From assembly GCA_038731975.1 (NCBI GenBank), contig JAVYQJ010000001.1, positions 186,001 through 250,000 on the forward strand: a stretch of 64,000 nucleotides of DNA. Reading direction: 5' to 3'. The stretch is from Thermofilaceae archaeon. GTDB lineage: Archaea > Thermoproteota > Thermoprotei > Thermofilales > Thermofilaceae. Positions 8,388-15,332 of the stretch are shown one piece after another. The notes beneath the pieces were generated by a model. That model made no database searches. It saw only the letters and a program-made list of their open reading frames with translations, and was not told the origin of the DNA. Every line of letters starts with the position of its first letter. The first letter of the stretch is position 1. Position numbers and translations under genes: made by a program.

Positions 8388-9069
8388 GATAGCGATCAAT
8401 GAACTCTTCTAGTTCCATTTCGAATGAAAGTTCATGAACAGCATTATCTATAAGCTCGTTTACTCTTGCTAATAATTCACGTAGCTCCCTTAGTTTCTTT
8501 AGGATCTGTGTACTCTTTTCGCCCTCGGCCGAACTCATTTGGCTCAGCAGTTTTTTCCTCTCCTCTTCTAGTCTGTGCGTGTATGGTTCTAGCTCTTCTA
8601 CAAGTCTCTTAATTTCAGAAACGATCTTCTGCCTTCTTTGCTCGAGGGCGGCTCTAAAGCGCTGATAGGTTGCCTTAGTGAGTTCACCGGAGATGAAGGC
8701 TTCATCGAGCTCAAGCAGGCGTTCCCTCACGCTGCGTAGTTCGGATACCATTGTCTGAAGCTTGTCTAATTCTCTATCAATGACTTTAGCCTCCACCTTA
8801 ACGTCCGTCTTCAGCGTAATCCTGCCGTCAGGGCCTATCACGGCGATGCTTGGGTCAAGGACAAGCAGACCTCCGTTCAACAGTCTGACCACTATCTTCG
8901 TAGCTTTCCCCCTCTTCTTCTCAACATAGATCCTCTTAAGGTAGCCAATGTATTCTCCATTCAAGCTATAGACCTTCGCGCCTAGAAGCTTCCTGAAAGC
9001 TTCCTTGCTCGATACATCAGCGAGGCTTTTAAGCGGGAGCATACACTTCTGGAACCTCTTCCAAGGCAT
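8377..9069 (-). CDS. PRC-barrel domain protein with long coiled coil (CdvA-like architecture)
   Basis: This 230-residue protein has an N-terminal PRC-barrel (about residues 18-95; KLLGAKVYSLNGEYIGYLKR then VVRLLNGGLLVLDPS). From about residue 100 to 215 it is a heptad-rich, charged coiled coil (VSELRSVRERLLELDEAFIS, RRQKIVSEIKRLVEELEP), with an acidic C-terminus ELEEFIDRYLRD. The order PRC-barrel plus coiled coil resembles CdvA of the archaeal ESCRT division system, but generic archaeal PRC-barrel proteins look similar and no CdvB or CdvC gene is in the window. I therefore withhold the name. Confidence 0.65.
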   Translation of the reverse strand: MPWKRFQKCMLPLKSLADVSSKEAFRKLLGAKVYSLNGEYIGYLKRIYVEKKRGKATKIVVRLLNGGLLVLDPSIAVIGPDGRITLKTDVKVEAKVIDRELDKLQTMVSELRSVRERLLELDEAFISGELTKATYQRFRAALEQRRQKIVSEIKRLVEELEPYTHRLEEERKKLLSQMSSAEGEKSTQILKKLRELRELLARVNELIDNAVHELSFEMELEEFIDRYLRD

Positions 9070-9119
9070 AATAGGGTGAGCCGGTTGCCAACTAGAGAGT
9101 TCAGCAGCAAAATGCTAGT

Positions 9120-9248
9120 ATGACGCTGGTGATATCAGCCGCTGGAAGCTTATACTTGGGTATCGTTGACACATTACTGCTTCACCCCGAGCAAAAGTAC
9201 GATCTAAGCCTTGCACTGCTGCTTATGTTTCTCCTCTTCTTATTATAA
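9120..9248 (+). CDS. Possible small hydrophobic protein (42 aa)
   Basis: An ATG at 9120 opens 42 codons. The N-terminal half (MTLVISAAGSLYLGIVDTLL) is hydrophobic, a short polar turn HPEQKYD follows, and the end is a strongly hydrophobic stretch (LSLALLLMFLLFLL). It could be a two-helix membrane hairpin. No ribosome-binding site is obvious and I know no family. An in-frame stop lies nine codons upstream, so it is not the end of a longer gene. Translation is uncertain. Confidence 0.28.
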   Translation: MTLVISAAGSLYLGIVDTLLLHPEQKYDLSLALLLMFLLFLL

Positions 9249-9364
9249 AACAAGTATCTGCAACCCACTGGGTATATCCACTACCCTGATAAATACGAAT
9301 CGAGCTATCCAATGCAGTCCTAGCAGCGCAACCCATATAAGTTCTCAGATTCACCCTGATATGA

Positions 9365-9464
9365 GCGGCCGTCGCCTAGTCTGGTCCAGGGCGCCGGCCC
9401 CCCGCGCCGGAGCGCGGCATCAGCCGCACGGACGACCCGGGTTCAAATCCCGGCGGCCGCACCA
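9365..9464 (+). tRNA. tRNA-Gly(CCC) with 21-nt insertion in the variable region
   Basis: The structure is the same as the UCC isoacceptor: acceptor GCGGCCG/CGGCCGC, anticodon stem CCGGC/GCCGG, T arm CCGGG-TTCAAAT-CCCGG, and an encoded CCA. The loop CCCCCGC gives anticodon CCC with C at position 33. The same 21-nt insertion (9411-9431) sits between the anticodon stem and the variable loop; CGGA repeats at both ends leave the exact splice points ambiguous. It differs from the copy at 3902-4001 only in the D loop and anticodon. A TATA-like CATATAAG lies about 30 bp upstream. Confidence 0.88.
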
Positions 9465-9572
9465 AGCATTCACTAATAAGGGCCCGCTCCGATCCTAGTA
9501 CACTTCTATATGATGTGAAGGTTTCTAAGATATTCGTTAAATCTAACTAATGTATAAGAACTGAAATTAGAT

Positions 9573-10208
9573 TCAGCTTTTATTACTAAAGTTTTTCCTT
9601 AAGTAGTTGACAGCATCCCATATCCTCGAAGGAGATCTCCCGGTTATTTTGGCTAGCTTGTAATACGTAACTTGGCCTCTAGCCGCTAAGTAGATGGCTG
9701 CGATGGCTATCAAGTAGGGGTCCCTACCCCCTAGATACTTCGCCTTCAACAGCACTTCCTCTGCGTGTTTAACAAGGTTTTCATCGAGATTGAGTTTTCT
9801 AGCGTAAATTCTAACGCTTGATAGGGGGGACAGTCGATCGAGGTGGCGGCTAACTCTTAGGAGCCCCTTCACAGCTTGTTTATAACTCACGTTGATACCG
9901 TGGGCTACTAACCAACAGCAGATCCTCCTCAAAGGTACGTGCTCCCCCTTCCTCCTTAAAGCCGCGTATATGGCTATGGCTAGGGCTGCCCCCTCCACCA
10001 CTCTCTCGGACTTCACGATCCGGTACAGCTGCAGGCACTCGTCGAAGTCGACGCCGAACCGCTCGGCAGCCTCAACGAGAACCCACGTCGCATTGGGCCA
10101 GTAGCAGCCCTCCTCGATAAGCTGGCCTAGCACGAGCCCGCAGCTCCCGCAGACTAGAAACTCAGTCGTCTCAACCGCTCGCCCCCCGCACTCCGGGCAC
10201 GTAAACAT
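9573..10208 (-). CDS. Short TFB (TFIIB)-like transcription factor
   Basis: This 211-residue protein has an N-terminal zinc ribbon (CPEC at residues 4-7, CGSC at 20-23) followed almost at once by two cyclin-like repeats (about residues 55-125 and 135-208; VVEGAALAIAIYAALRRKGE and LIAIAAIYLAARGQVTYYKL). Full archaeal TFB is about 300 residues; here the B-reader/linker between ribbon and core is nearly missing. It may be a specialised TFB paralogue that recruits RNA polymerase differently, or a modulator of transcription. It is monocistronic. Confidence 0.72.
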   Translation of the reverse strand: MFTCPECGGRAVETTEFLVCGSCGLVLGQLIEEGCYWPNATWVLVEAAERFGVDFDECLQLYRIVKSERVVEGAALAIAIYAALRRKGEHVPLRRICCWLVAHGINVSYKQAVKGLLRVSRHLDRLSPLSSVRIYARKLNLDENLVKHAEEVLLKAKYLGGRDPYLIAIAAIYLAARGQVTYYKLAKITGRSPSRIWDAVNYLRKNFSNKS

Positions 10209-10308
10209 GGTGGTAGCAGACGGTCAAGCCCCTTAACGCATGCTGTCAATTTTGGGGGAGGGGGTACGAACGAAAAGCTCAAAACTTGGATGTCGAGAGA
10301 AGTGTGAA

Positions 10309-10413
10309 AGCGGGGCACGCTCAGACCGCCCGCTCAGAGAGCGCATGGAGGGCCGACGTTGTACCGTCGAAGCTGTGAACCTGCGTGTTAACGGGCGGCT
10401 ACAGTGCCCCGCT
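10309..10413. ncRNA. Candidate multibranched structured RNA of unknown class
   Basis: A perfect 10-bp stem AGCGGGGCAC (10309-10318) / GTGCCCCGCT (10404-10413) encloses a perfect 7-bp stem CCGCCCG (10326-10332) / CGGGCGG (10392-10398). Inside are a CGACG/CGTCG hairpin (10354-10358 with 10365-10369) and a possible CGCA/TGCG pairing. Nested coaxial G+C stems of this size in a stretch without genes suggest a folded RNA; strand is not fixed by pairing. I found no RNase P, SRP or C/D signature. It could also be a 5' regulatory element, as dnaG starts 130 bp downstream. Confidence 0.45.
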
Positions 10414-10496
10414 GCTCAGGTCTGTAAACCGTTTTCTCGATCTTCGGGATTGTTGCTAACAGAGATGATCAAATACTGGTTGCGGACGGCAGCAAA

Positions 10497-10508
10497 CCGT
10501 ATAAAAGC
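10497..10508 (+). promoter_or_regulatory. Promoter of dnaG (TATA box)
   Basis: CCGTATAAAAGC is a good archaeal TATA box, centred about 40 bp before the dnaG start at 10543. It predicts a start of transcription near 10529 and a short leader. Confidence 0.55.
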
Positions 10509-10542
10509 ATAGCAAAATCAGGCTTCAGTAGGGTGAATAGGT

Positions 10543-11745
10543 GTGGTTGGTGTGCCAGTCAACGCCAAGTACGTGATTCACGCGAAGATCGAGGTGGAGG
10601 GTCTAGTCGATAAATCAGACATCATAGGGGCTCTATTTGGACAGACGGAGGGTTTGCTAGGCTCGGACTTGGATTTGAGGGAATTGCAGAACAACGGTCG
10701 AATAGGTAGGATAGAAGTGATATCTAGCAAAGCCGATAACAAGATAAGAGGTGTAGTGAAGGTACCGTCTAACTTGAGCAAAATTGAGACTGCTCTTATA
10801 GCAGCTGCACTTGAAACTGTCGATCGAGTGGGACCCTATGCAGCTAAGGTTGAGGTTACTAGAATCGAGGATGTTCGTGCTGAGAAGCGCAAGCGCATAG
10901 TTGAGAGGGCGAAGGAGCTTTTACGGATGATGGAGGAAGAAGCCCCTGAAAGTAGGGAGCTTATCGAGGAGATTGCGGAATCGTTAAAAATCGCAGAGAT
11001 AGTGCACTACGGGCCGGAGGGGCTTCCCGCAGGCCCCGAAATTGATACTTCGGACACTGTCATAGTTGTAGAGGGTAGGGCTGATGTCATAAATCTACTC
11101 AAACACGGGTATAAAAACGTCATAGCTCTGGGCGGCGCCGCAGTACCTAAAACCATCGCGGAGCTCGCGAAAAAGAAGAAGCTGATCCTATTTGTGGATG
11201 GAGATAGAGGCGGTGAGCTGATCGCGCGCAACGTTATCAGCATGATAAATGTGGAAGCAATTGCCCGCGCGCCGCCAGGAAGAGAGGTGGAGGAATTAAC
11301 AGGAAAAGAGATAGCCAAAGCCTTAAAGAATAAGATGAGTGTTAAAGAGTTTCTCGAATCGATAAAGCCGGTTGAAAAAACGGAGGAGGTAAGCTCAGCT
11401 AAGGTTGAGCAAGCCTTTGTGCAGCCACGAGAAGTTGAGGGATTCCAACTTCCCGAACGCGTGGTAAGTGAAGCGAAAGAGCTTCGGGGTACACTTGAAG
11501 CCATACTTTACGATTCCGAATGGAGGTTCATTAAACGGGTCCCGGTCAGAGACCTAGTGAAGGAGATTGGAGAAACAGAAAATGCATCCTACGTTGTTTT
11601 CGACGGTATAATCACACAGCGCCTAGTGGATACGTCAGCGGCTAAGGGGGTAAAAGCTCTCATAGGTGCACGGATAGGGGATGTTCTAAGAATTCCGGAT
11701 GGGCTTATTCTAAAAACTTTAGATGATATCATTAAATCACAATAA
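10543..11745 (+). CDS. dnaG: Archaeal DnaG-like Toprim protein
   Basis: This 400-residue protein has archaeal DnaG length. The N-terminal domain is about 160 residues, then a Toprim domain: VIVVEGRADVINLLKHGYKN (catalytic-type Glu), ALGGAAVPKTI and LFVDGDRGGELIARN (DxD-like acidic motif), about residues 170-260. In archaea DnaG associates with the RNA exosome and influences poly(A)-rich RNA decay; primase activity has also been reported in vitro. The start codon is GTG at 10543. It is alone in its transcription unit. Confidence 0.93.
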   Translation: MVGVPVNAKYVIHAKIEVEGLVDKSDIIGALFGQTEGLLGSDLDLRELQNNGRIGRIEVISSKADNKIRGVVKVPSNLSKIETALIAAALETVDRVGPYAAKVEVTRIEDVRAEKRKRIVERAKELLRMMEEEAPESRELIEEIAESLKIAEIVHYGPEGLPAGPEIDTSDTVIVVEGRADVINLLKHGYKNVIALGGAAVPKTIAELAKKKKLILFVDGDRGGELIARNVISMINVEAIARAPPGREVEELTGKEIAKALKNKMSVKEFLESIKPVEKTEEVSSAKVEQAFVQPREVEGFQLPERVVSEAKELRGTLEAILYDSEWRFIKRVPVRDLVKEIGETENASYVVFDGIITQRLVDTSAAKGVKALIGARIGDVLRIPDGLILKTLDDIIKSQ

Positions 11746-12003
11746 CTATTATTTTACTTTAGCTCTAAAAATGTAATTTTAAAGGTTATGATTACGTCAC
11801 ATTCCTCAACTGGGATGCACACTTCTTCGGTCTTGAACTAGATGGAGTTCGGAACGCTGGGCATCAGATGAGGTGCATCTCTTCACCTTTCAGTGCAGGT
11901 CAGGTTCTTCATCTGCCGTACTTATGGGCGCAGCAACTGCTAAAAGCTTATCGTAATAGTTGTGAAGCAAACAATATAATGCCCCGCTTAGAGCCCTTCA
12001 GAG

Positions 12004-12097
12004 GGGCCCGTGGTCTAGCGGCTAGGATGCCCGCCTGACGAGCCCACGCGGCTTAGAGCGCGGGAGGTCCCGGGTTCAAATCCCGGCGGGCCCACCA
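12004..12097 (+). tRNA. tRNA-Val(GAC) with canonical 18-nt intron
   Basis: Acceptor GGGCCCG/CGGGCCC, D arm, anticodon stem CCCGC (12030-12034)/GCGGG (12060-12064), T arm CCGGG-TTCAAAT-CCCGG and encoded CCA are all present. The loop CTGACG gives anticodon GAC at 12037-12039. An 18-nt intron (12041-12058) interrupts positions 37/38, the canonical archaeal site. The flanks (11746-12003 and 12098-12339) hold no gene I can support; the first part is A+T-rich trailer sequence of dnaG, with a weak hairpin near 11865-11925. Confidence 0.93.
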
Positions 12098-12305
12098 TGT
12101 GGTACTTTATCGTTAGTGTATAAGCCGCGTAGGGGGTGCGCCCCGCTATTGTACGCTCGTAGCGCCTTTCTCGAAGGTAACTGGAATAGGAGAATCGGAC
12201 GGTGAAAAGGCATCAGAGCGTGTTGTACTTGGTGCAACTTAGATGCTGAGTATCGAATGAGAAATATGGATGTATGCTCCGGCTATACGCTCCGACTCTT
12301 GCGAA

Positions 12306-12317
12306 AAGCTAAAAAAG
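12306..12317 (+). promoter_or_regulatory. Promoter of rps7 (BRE/TATA)
   Basis: AGCTAAAAAAGT lies with its centre about 28 bp before the rps7 ATG at 12340, preceded by the A-rich GCGAAA typical of a BRE. The spacing predicts a leaderless mRNA. Confidence 0.5.
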
Positions 12318-12339
12318 TCTGCTTGCGTGCACTCGCTGC

Positions 12340-12936
12340 ATGTCAGCTAGTGCACTTAGAACGCTGGACGGGAAGAAGATACTGGTGTTTGGTAAGTGGG
12401 ACTTAGAGGAGGTGAAGGTCAGGGATAAAAGCCTAGAGCCCTATGTGTGCCTTAAGCCAGTACTTGCTCCTCATTCAGGTGGGTTGCATGCCAAGAAACG
12501 CTTCGCTAAGGCCAATGTATCAATAGTTGAACGCTTGATCAACATGGTCATGAGGCCGGGAAGGAACGCTGGAAAGAAGTTTCTGGCTACTAACATCGTT
12601 AAGAAGGCTCTGGAGATCGTAGAGGTGAAGACAGGCCAGAATCCGATCCAAGTTCTCGTATGGGCGATAGAGAACGCGGCCCCCAGGGAGGAGACGACTC
12701 GAGTCGTTTACGGCGGAATCCTATACCATGTATCCGTGGACGTTTCGCCCCAGAGGCGCGTAGATCTAGCACTCCGCCACATCTGCGAGGGAGCTAGGCT
12801 CGCAGCCTTTAACAACCCTAAGCCTATAGAGGAGTGTCTCGCCGATGAGATTATCGCGGCCGCCTACGGCGAGGCCGGCAGCTACGCATTAAGGAGGAAA
12901 GAGGAGATAGAAAGAATAGCTCTGGCGGCCAGGTAG
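12340..12936 (+). CDS. rps7: Small ribosomal subunit protein S7
   Basis: This 198-residue protein shows the S7 signature [20 protein letters not shown], then the [20 protein letters not shown] core and [21 protein letters not shown]7 binds 16S rRNA to nucleate the 30S head and lies near the mRNA exit and E site. In many archaea it sits with S12, EF-1A and S10; here it stands alone beside tRNA-Val, convergent with rtcB with 5 bp between the stops. Confidence 0.96.
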   Translation: MSASALRTLDGKKILVFGKWDLEEVKVRDKSLEPYVCLKPVLAPHSGGLHAKKRFAKANVSIVERLINMVMRPGRNAGKKFLATNIVKKALEIVEVKTGQNPIQVLVWAIENAAPREETTRVVYGGILYHVSVDVSPQRRVDLALRHICEGARLAAFNNPKPIEECLADEIIAAAYGEAGSYALRRKEEIERIALAAR

Positions 12937-12941
12937 GAGAA

Positions 12942-14390
12942 CTACCCTTTCACTACAGCTATCGGTACCAGCCGAACAACTTTCTTCGCCATCCCAGCTC
13001 TATCAGCCACGTCAGCAACCCTGTCCACGTCTTTGTACGCGTCGGGCGCCTCCTCCGCTACGACGGCCATGCTGGCTGCGCGAACAACGATGCCCCTGTT
13101 CTCTAGACGATCCTTTATCTCGCTACCCCTATACCTTCGTTTAGCCTCCTCACGGCTGAGCACTCGTCCAGCTCCGTGGGGCGCCGACCCGAAGGTTATC
13201 TCCATTGCCTTCTGTGTGCCAACTAAGATGTAAGATGCCGTACCCATTGAGCCGGGTATTAGGACTGGTTGCCCAATGCTTTGATACTTGCGCGGGACCA
13301 GTGGGTGTCCAGGCGGGAAAGCTCTAGTAGCACCCTTCCTATGCACGTAAACCTTCCTTCTCGCACCATCTACAACGTGCTCCTCCAGCTTAGCGATGTT
13401 GTGCGCAACATCGTACACTATGTGGAGATCAAGCTCGTCTGCAGATTTCCTGAAAACTTGAGAGAAGACTTCTCTCACCCAGTGCGTGATTAACTGCCTG
13501 TTAGCCCAAGCGAAGTTGGCTGCCGCTTTCATAGCGGCAAAGTAATCCTCCGCCTCCCTACTGGTCGCGGGCACGGAAACGAGCTCACGATCGGGGAGAG
13601 GCATGTTGTACCTCCTGACGGCTACTTCCATCACTCTAAGGTAATCGCTGCAAACTTGGTGGCCGAGCCCCCTGGACCCTGTGTGAATCATGACTGTGAC
13701 CTGTCCGACTTCCTCGATACCCATCGTAGCCGCGGCTTTCGGGTCGTAGATCTTATCGACGACCTGGATCTCCAAGAAGTGGTTACCACTACCCAAAGTC
13801 CCAAGCTGCTCCCTACCCCTCTCTTTCGCAACGTCAGACACCTTTGAGGGGTCAGCCCCCTCCATAGCCCCCCTCTCTTCGATGTACTCCGGATCCTCAG
13901 ACCAGCCATACCCCTTACTCACAGCCCAGAGAACTCCGTCCGCGAGTACTCTATCCAGCTCCACCTTACTAAGGCTCACGCGGCCTCTACTACCTAGGCC
14001 TGAAGGGATATACCTGAAGAGCAAGTCGGAGAGCTCCCGAAGCTTGTCTTTCACATCTTCGTAGCGGAGGTTCGTCCTAAGGATCCTGACGCCGCAGTTA
14101 ATGTCGTATCCAACGCCGCCTGGGCTCAGTACCCCTTCGTTGTAATCAAAAGCGGCTACCCCTCCGATGGGGAAGCCGTACCCCTGGTGCCCGTCGGGCA
14201 GAACGATGGAGTACTTATAAATGCCAGGAAGGATGGCGACATTGGCAGCCTGCTCTAGTGTCAGATCCGTCTGCATCTTCTGCAGCAGGTACTCGTCGGC
14301 GAAGATGCGAGCTGGTACTCTCATCCCACGCTTGTAGGTTTGAGGTATCTCCCAGACAACATCCTCGATTTTCTTAAGGGTGACCATCAT
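12942..14390 (-). CDS. rtcB: RNA-splicing ligase RtcB
   Basis: This 482-residue protein has the full RtcB length and no intein. Signature segments are PGGVGYDINCGVRI (metal-binding Asp/Cys), GNHFLEIQVVDKIYD, MIHTGSRGLGHQVC and DVAHNIAKLEEH, followed by the C-terminal IPGSMGTASYILVGT guanylylation region. RtcB joins 2',3'-cyclic-phosphate and 5'-OH ends using GTP and Mn2+, sealing tRNA exons after intron excision. It shares a palindromic promoter with a divergent HTH gene and lies close to its cofactor, archease. The many intron-bearing tRNAs in this window are its expected substrates. Confidence 0.97.
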   Translation of the reverse strand: MMVTLKKIEDVVWEIPQTYKRGMRVPARIFADEYLLQKMQTDLTLEQAANVAILPGIYKYSIVLPDGHQGYGFPIGGVAAFDYNEGVLSPGGVGYDINCGVRILRTNLRYEDVKDKLRELSDLLFRYIPSGLGSRGRVSLSKVELDRVLADGVLWAVSKGYGWSEDPEYIEERGAMEGADPSKVSDVAKERGREQLGTLGSGNHFLEIQVVDKIYDPKAAATMGIEEVGQVTVMIHTGSRGLGHQVCSDYLRVMEVAVRRYNMPLPDRELVSVPATSREAEDYFAAMKAAANFAWANRQLITHWVREVFSQVFRKSADELDLHIVYDVAHNIAKLEEHVVDGARRKVYVHRKGATRAFPPGHPLVPRKYQSIGQPVLIPGSMGTASYILVGTQKAMEITFGSAPHGAGRVLSREEAKRRYRGSEIKDRLENRGIVVRAASMAVVAEEAPDAYKDVDRVADVADRAGMAKKVVRLVPIAVVKG

Positions 14391-14410
14391 TCCATTCTAT
14401 GGATCATACC

Positions 14411-14426
14411 ATAAAAAGCTTTTTAT
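14411..14426. promoter_or_regulatory. Shared palindromic TATA element between rtcB and an HTH gene
   Basis: ATAAAAAGCTTTTTAT is a perfect 16-bp palindrome. Its centre is about 28 bp from the rtcB start and about 30 bp from the GTG of the divergent regulator, so one symmetrical box can serve as TATA box in both directions with leaderless transcripts. The divergent regulator could bind here. Confidence 0.6.
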
Positions 14427-14447
14427 CCTTTTAACATATGTGTAATT

Positions 14448-14846
14448 GTGAAAGCATACATAATCAGGAGGGTAACCCCGGAGGAGCTCCTGAGTAGAGT
14501 GGTCGAGCTTGAAGTTCACGGCAAGCACGATGATCTAAAACGGCTGCTAGGCGAGCATTTGATGTACTACGAAGAAGAAGGCGAACTATGGTATACTGAG
14601 GAAGAGGAGGTTCCGGTCCAAGTTGCTCGTCGTATGCTTTCGGATCGGATGTGTGAGCTACTAGCCCTCTTGAGGCAGGGAAGGGAGTTAAGTGTAAGCG
14701 AGATAGCTAGAATGCTTGGGCGCTCACCCTCCAACGTCTACGCGGACCTGAAGTTCCTGCAGCGCTATGGGGCAGTGCGCTTCGAGAAGCACGGTAGGCA
14801 CACAATACCTCGCTTGCTGTTGGAGGAGATTCTCTTCGTGCTATAG
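14448..14846 (+). CDS. Winged-helix HTH transcriptional regulator
   Basis: This 132-residue protein starts at GTG 14448, as set by the TATA box. The C-terminal half is an HTH/winged helix (about residues 78-125; LSVSEIARMLGRSPSNVYAD then LKFLQRYGAVRFEKHGRHTI). The N-terminal half is acidic (YYEEEGELWYTEEEEVPV) and may bind a ligand or partner. Being divergent from rtcB and convergent with archease, it is a plausible regulator of the RNA-ligation genes, but this is inference from position only. Confidence 0.72.
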   Translation: MKAYIIRRVTPEELLSRVVELEVHGKHDDLKRLLGEHLMYYEEEGELWYTEEEEVPVQVARRMLSDRMCELLALLRQGRELSVSEIARMLGRSPSNVYADLKFLQRYGAVRFEKHGRHTIPRLLLEEILFVL

Positions 14847-14850
14847 ACCA

Positions 14851-15318
14851 CTAAATGTCAACTACGAAGCGCAGCGTGGTACGCTCAGGTGCTTGAATGA
14901 TCTCCATGGAGTGATACGTCATGGCCTTGACGAGCGTCCTGGATTCGTGTCGCTCTGGGTCGTACTCCTCCCCCCAAGCCTTCGCGCGTAACTGGAACGT
15001 CCCGTCCTGGTCTCTGCTGATCTCAAGGACTTTGAATTTAGATAGCAGCAGTTGTCTTGTATCGAAGACGATTATCAGCTGCTCGACCCAGTCGTAGAGA
15101 AGAGCCTCTAAGTCGACCCCTCTGGCTGTGATTGTTACTTCTACCTCTGGTTGGACTTTCGTGGTGTCTGTCATCACTTCGAATACGCCCAGGGCAGCGT
15201 ACTCAAAAGCCTCCTCTAGCGTGTCGCCCCAGGCTTCGATCAGCACGTCAGCTGTATGTGGTAAATGTGCGAAACCGCCTGCCACGGTAGCTGTTTTAGA
15301 GTATGGCTTAAAAGTCAT
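14851..15318 (-). CDS. Archease, RtcB cofactor
   Basis: This 155-residue protein has archease length. Typical segments are GGFAHLPHTADVLIEAWGDT near the N-terminus (the conserved HTAD acid site), EEAFEYAALGVFEVMTD, and the C-terminal ALVKAMTYHSMEI-like segment TLVKAMTYHSMEI, followed by a terminal Asp. Archease binds metal through acidic residues and speeds RtcB guanylylation, giving multiple-turnover tRNA ligation. One regulator gene separates it from rtcB. Confidence 0.95.
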   Translation of the reverse strand: MTFKPYSKTATVAGGFAHLPHTADVLIEAWGDTLEEAFEYAALGVFEVMTDTTKVQPEVEVTITARGVDLEALLYDWVEQLIIVFDTRQLLLSKFKVLEISRDQDGTFQLRAKAWGEEYDPERHESRTLVKAMTYHSMEIIQAPERTTLRFVVDI

Positions 15319-15332
15319 GCTAGGAGTCCTGG

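Noticed and set aside
8184-8399. Minus-strand frame opposite the zinc-ribbon gene
   Set aside because: It is antisense to a CxxC-containing frame and overlaps the PRC-barrel gene; no family resemblance.
10309-10413. RNase P RNA as the identity of the structured RNA
   Set aside because: Conserved regions such as GAGGAAAGUC or ACAGAAAxxGGCUUA are not visible; a minimal type T RNA could not be tested without a model.
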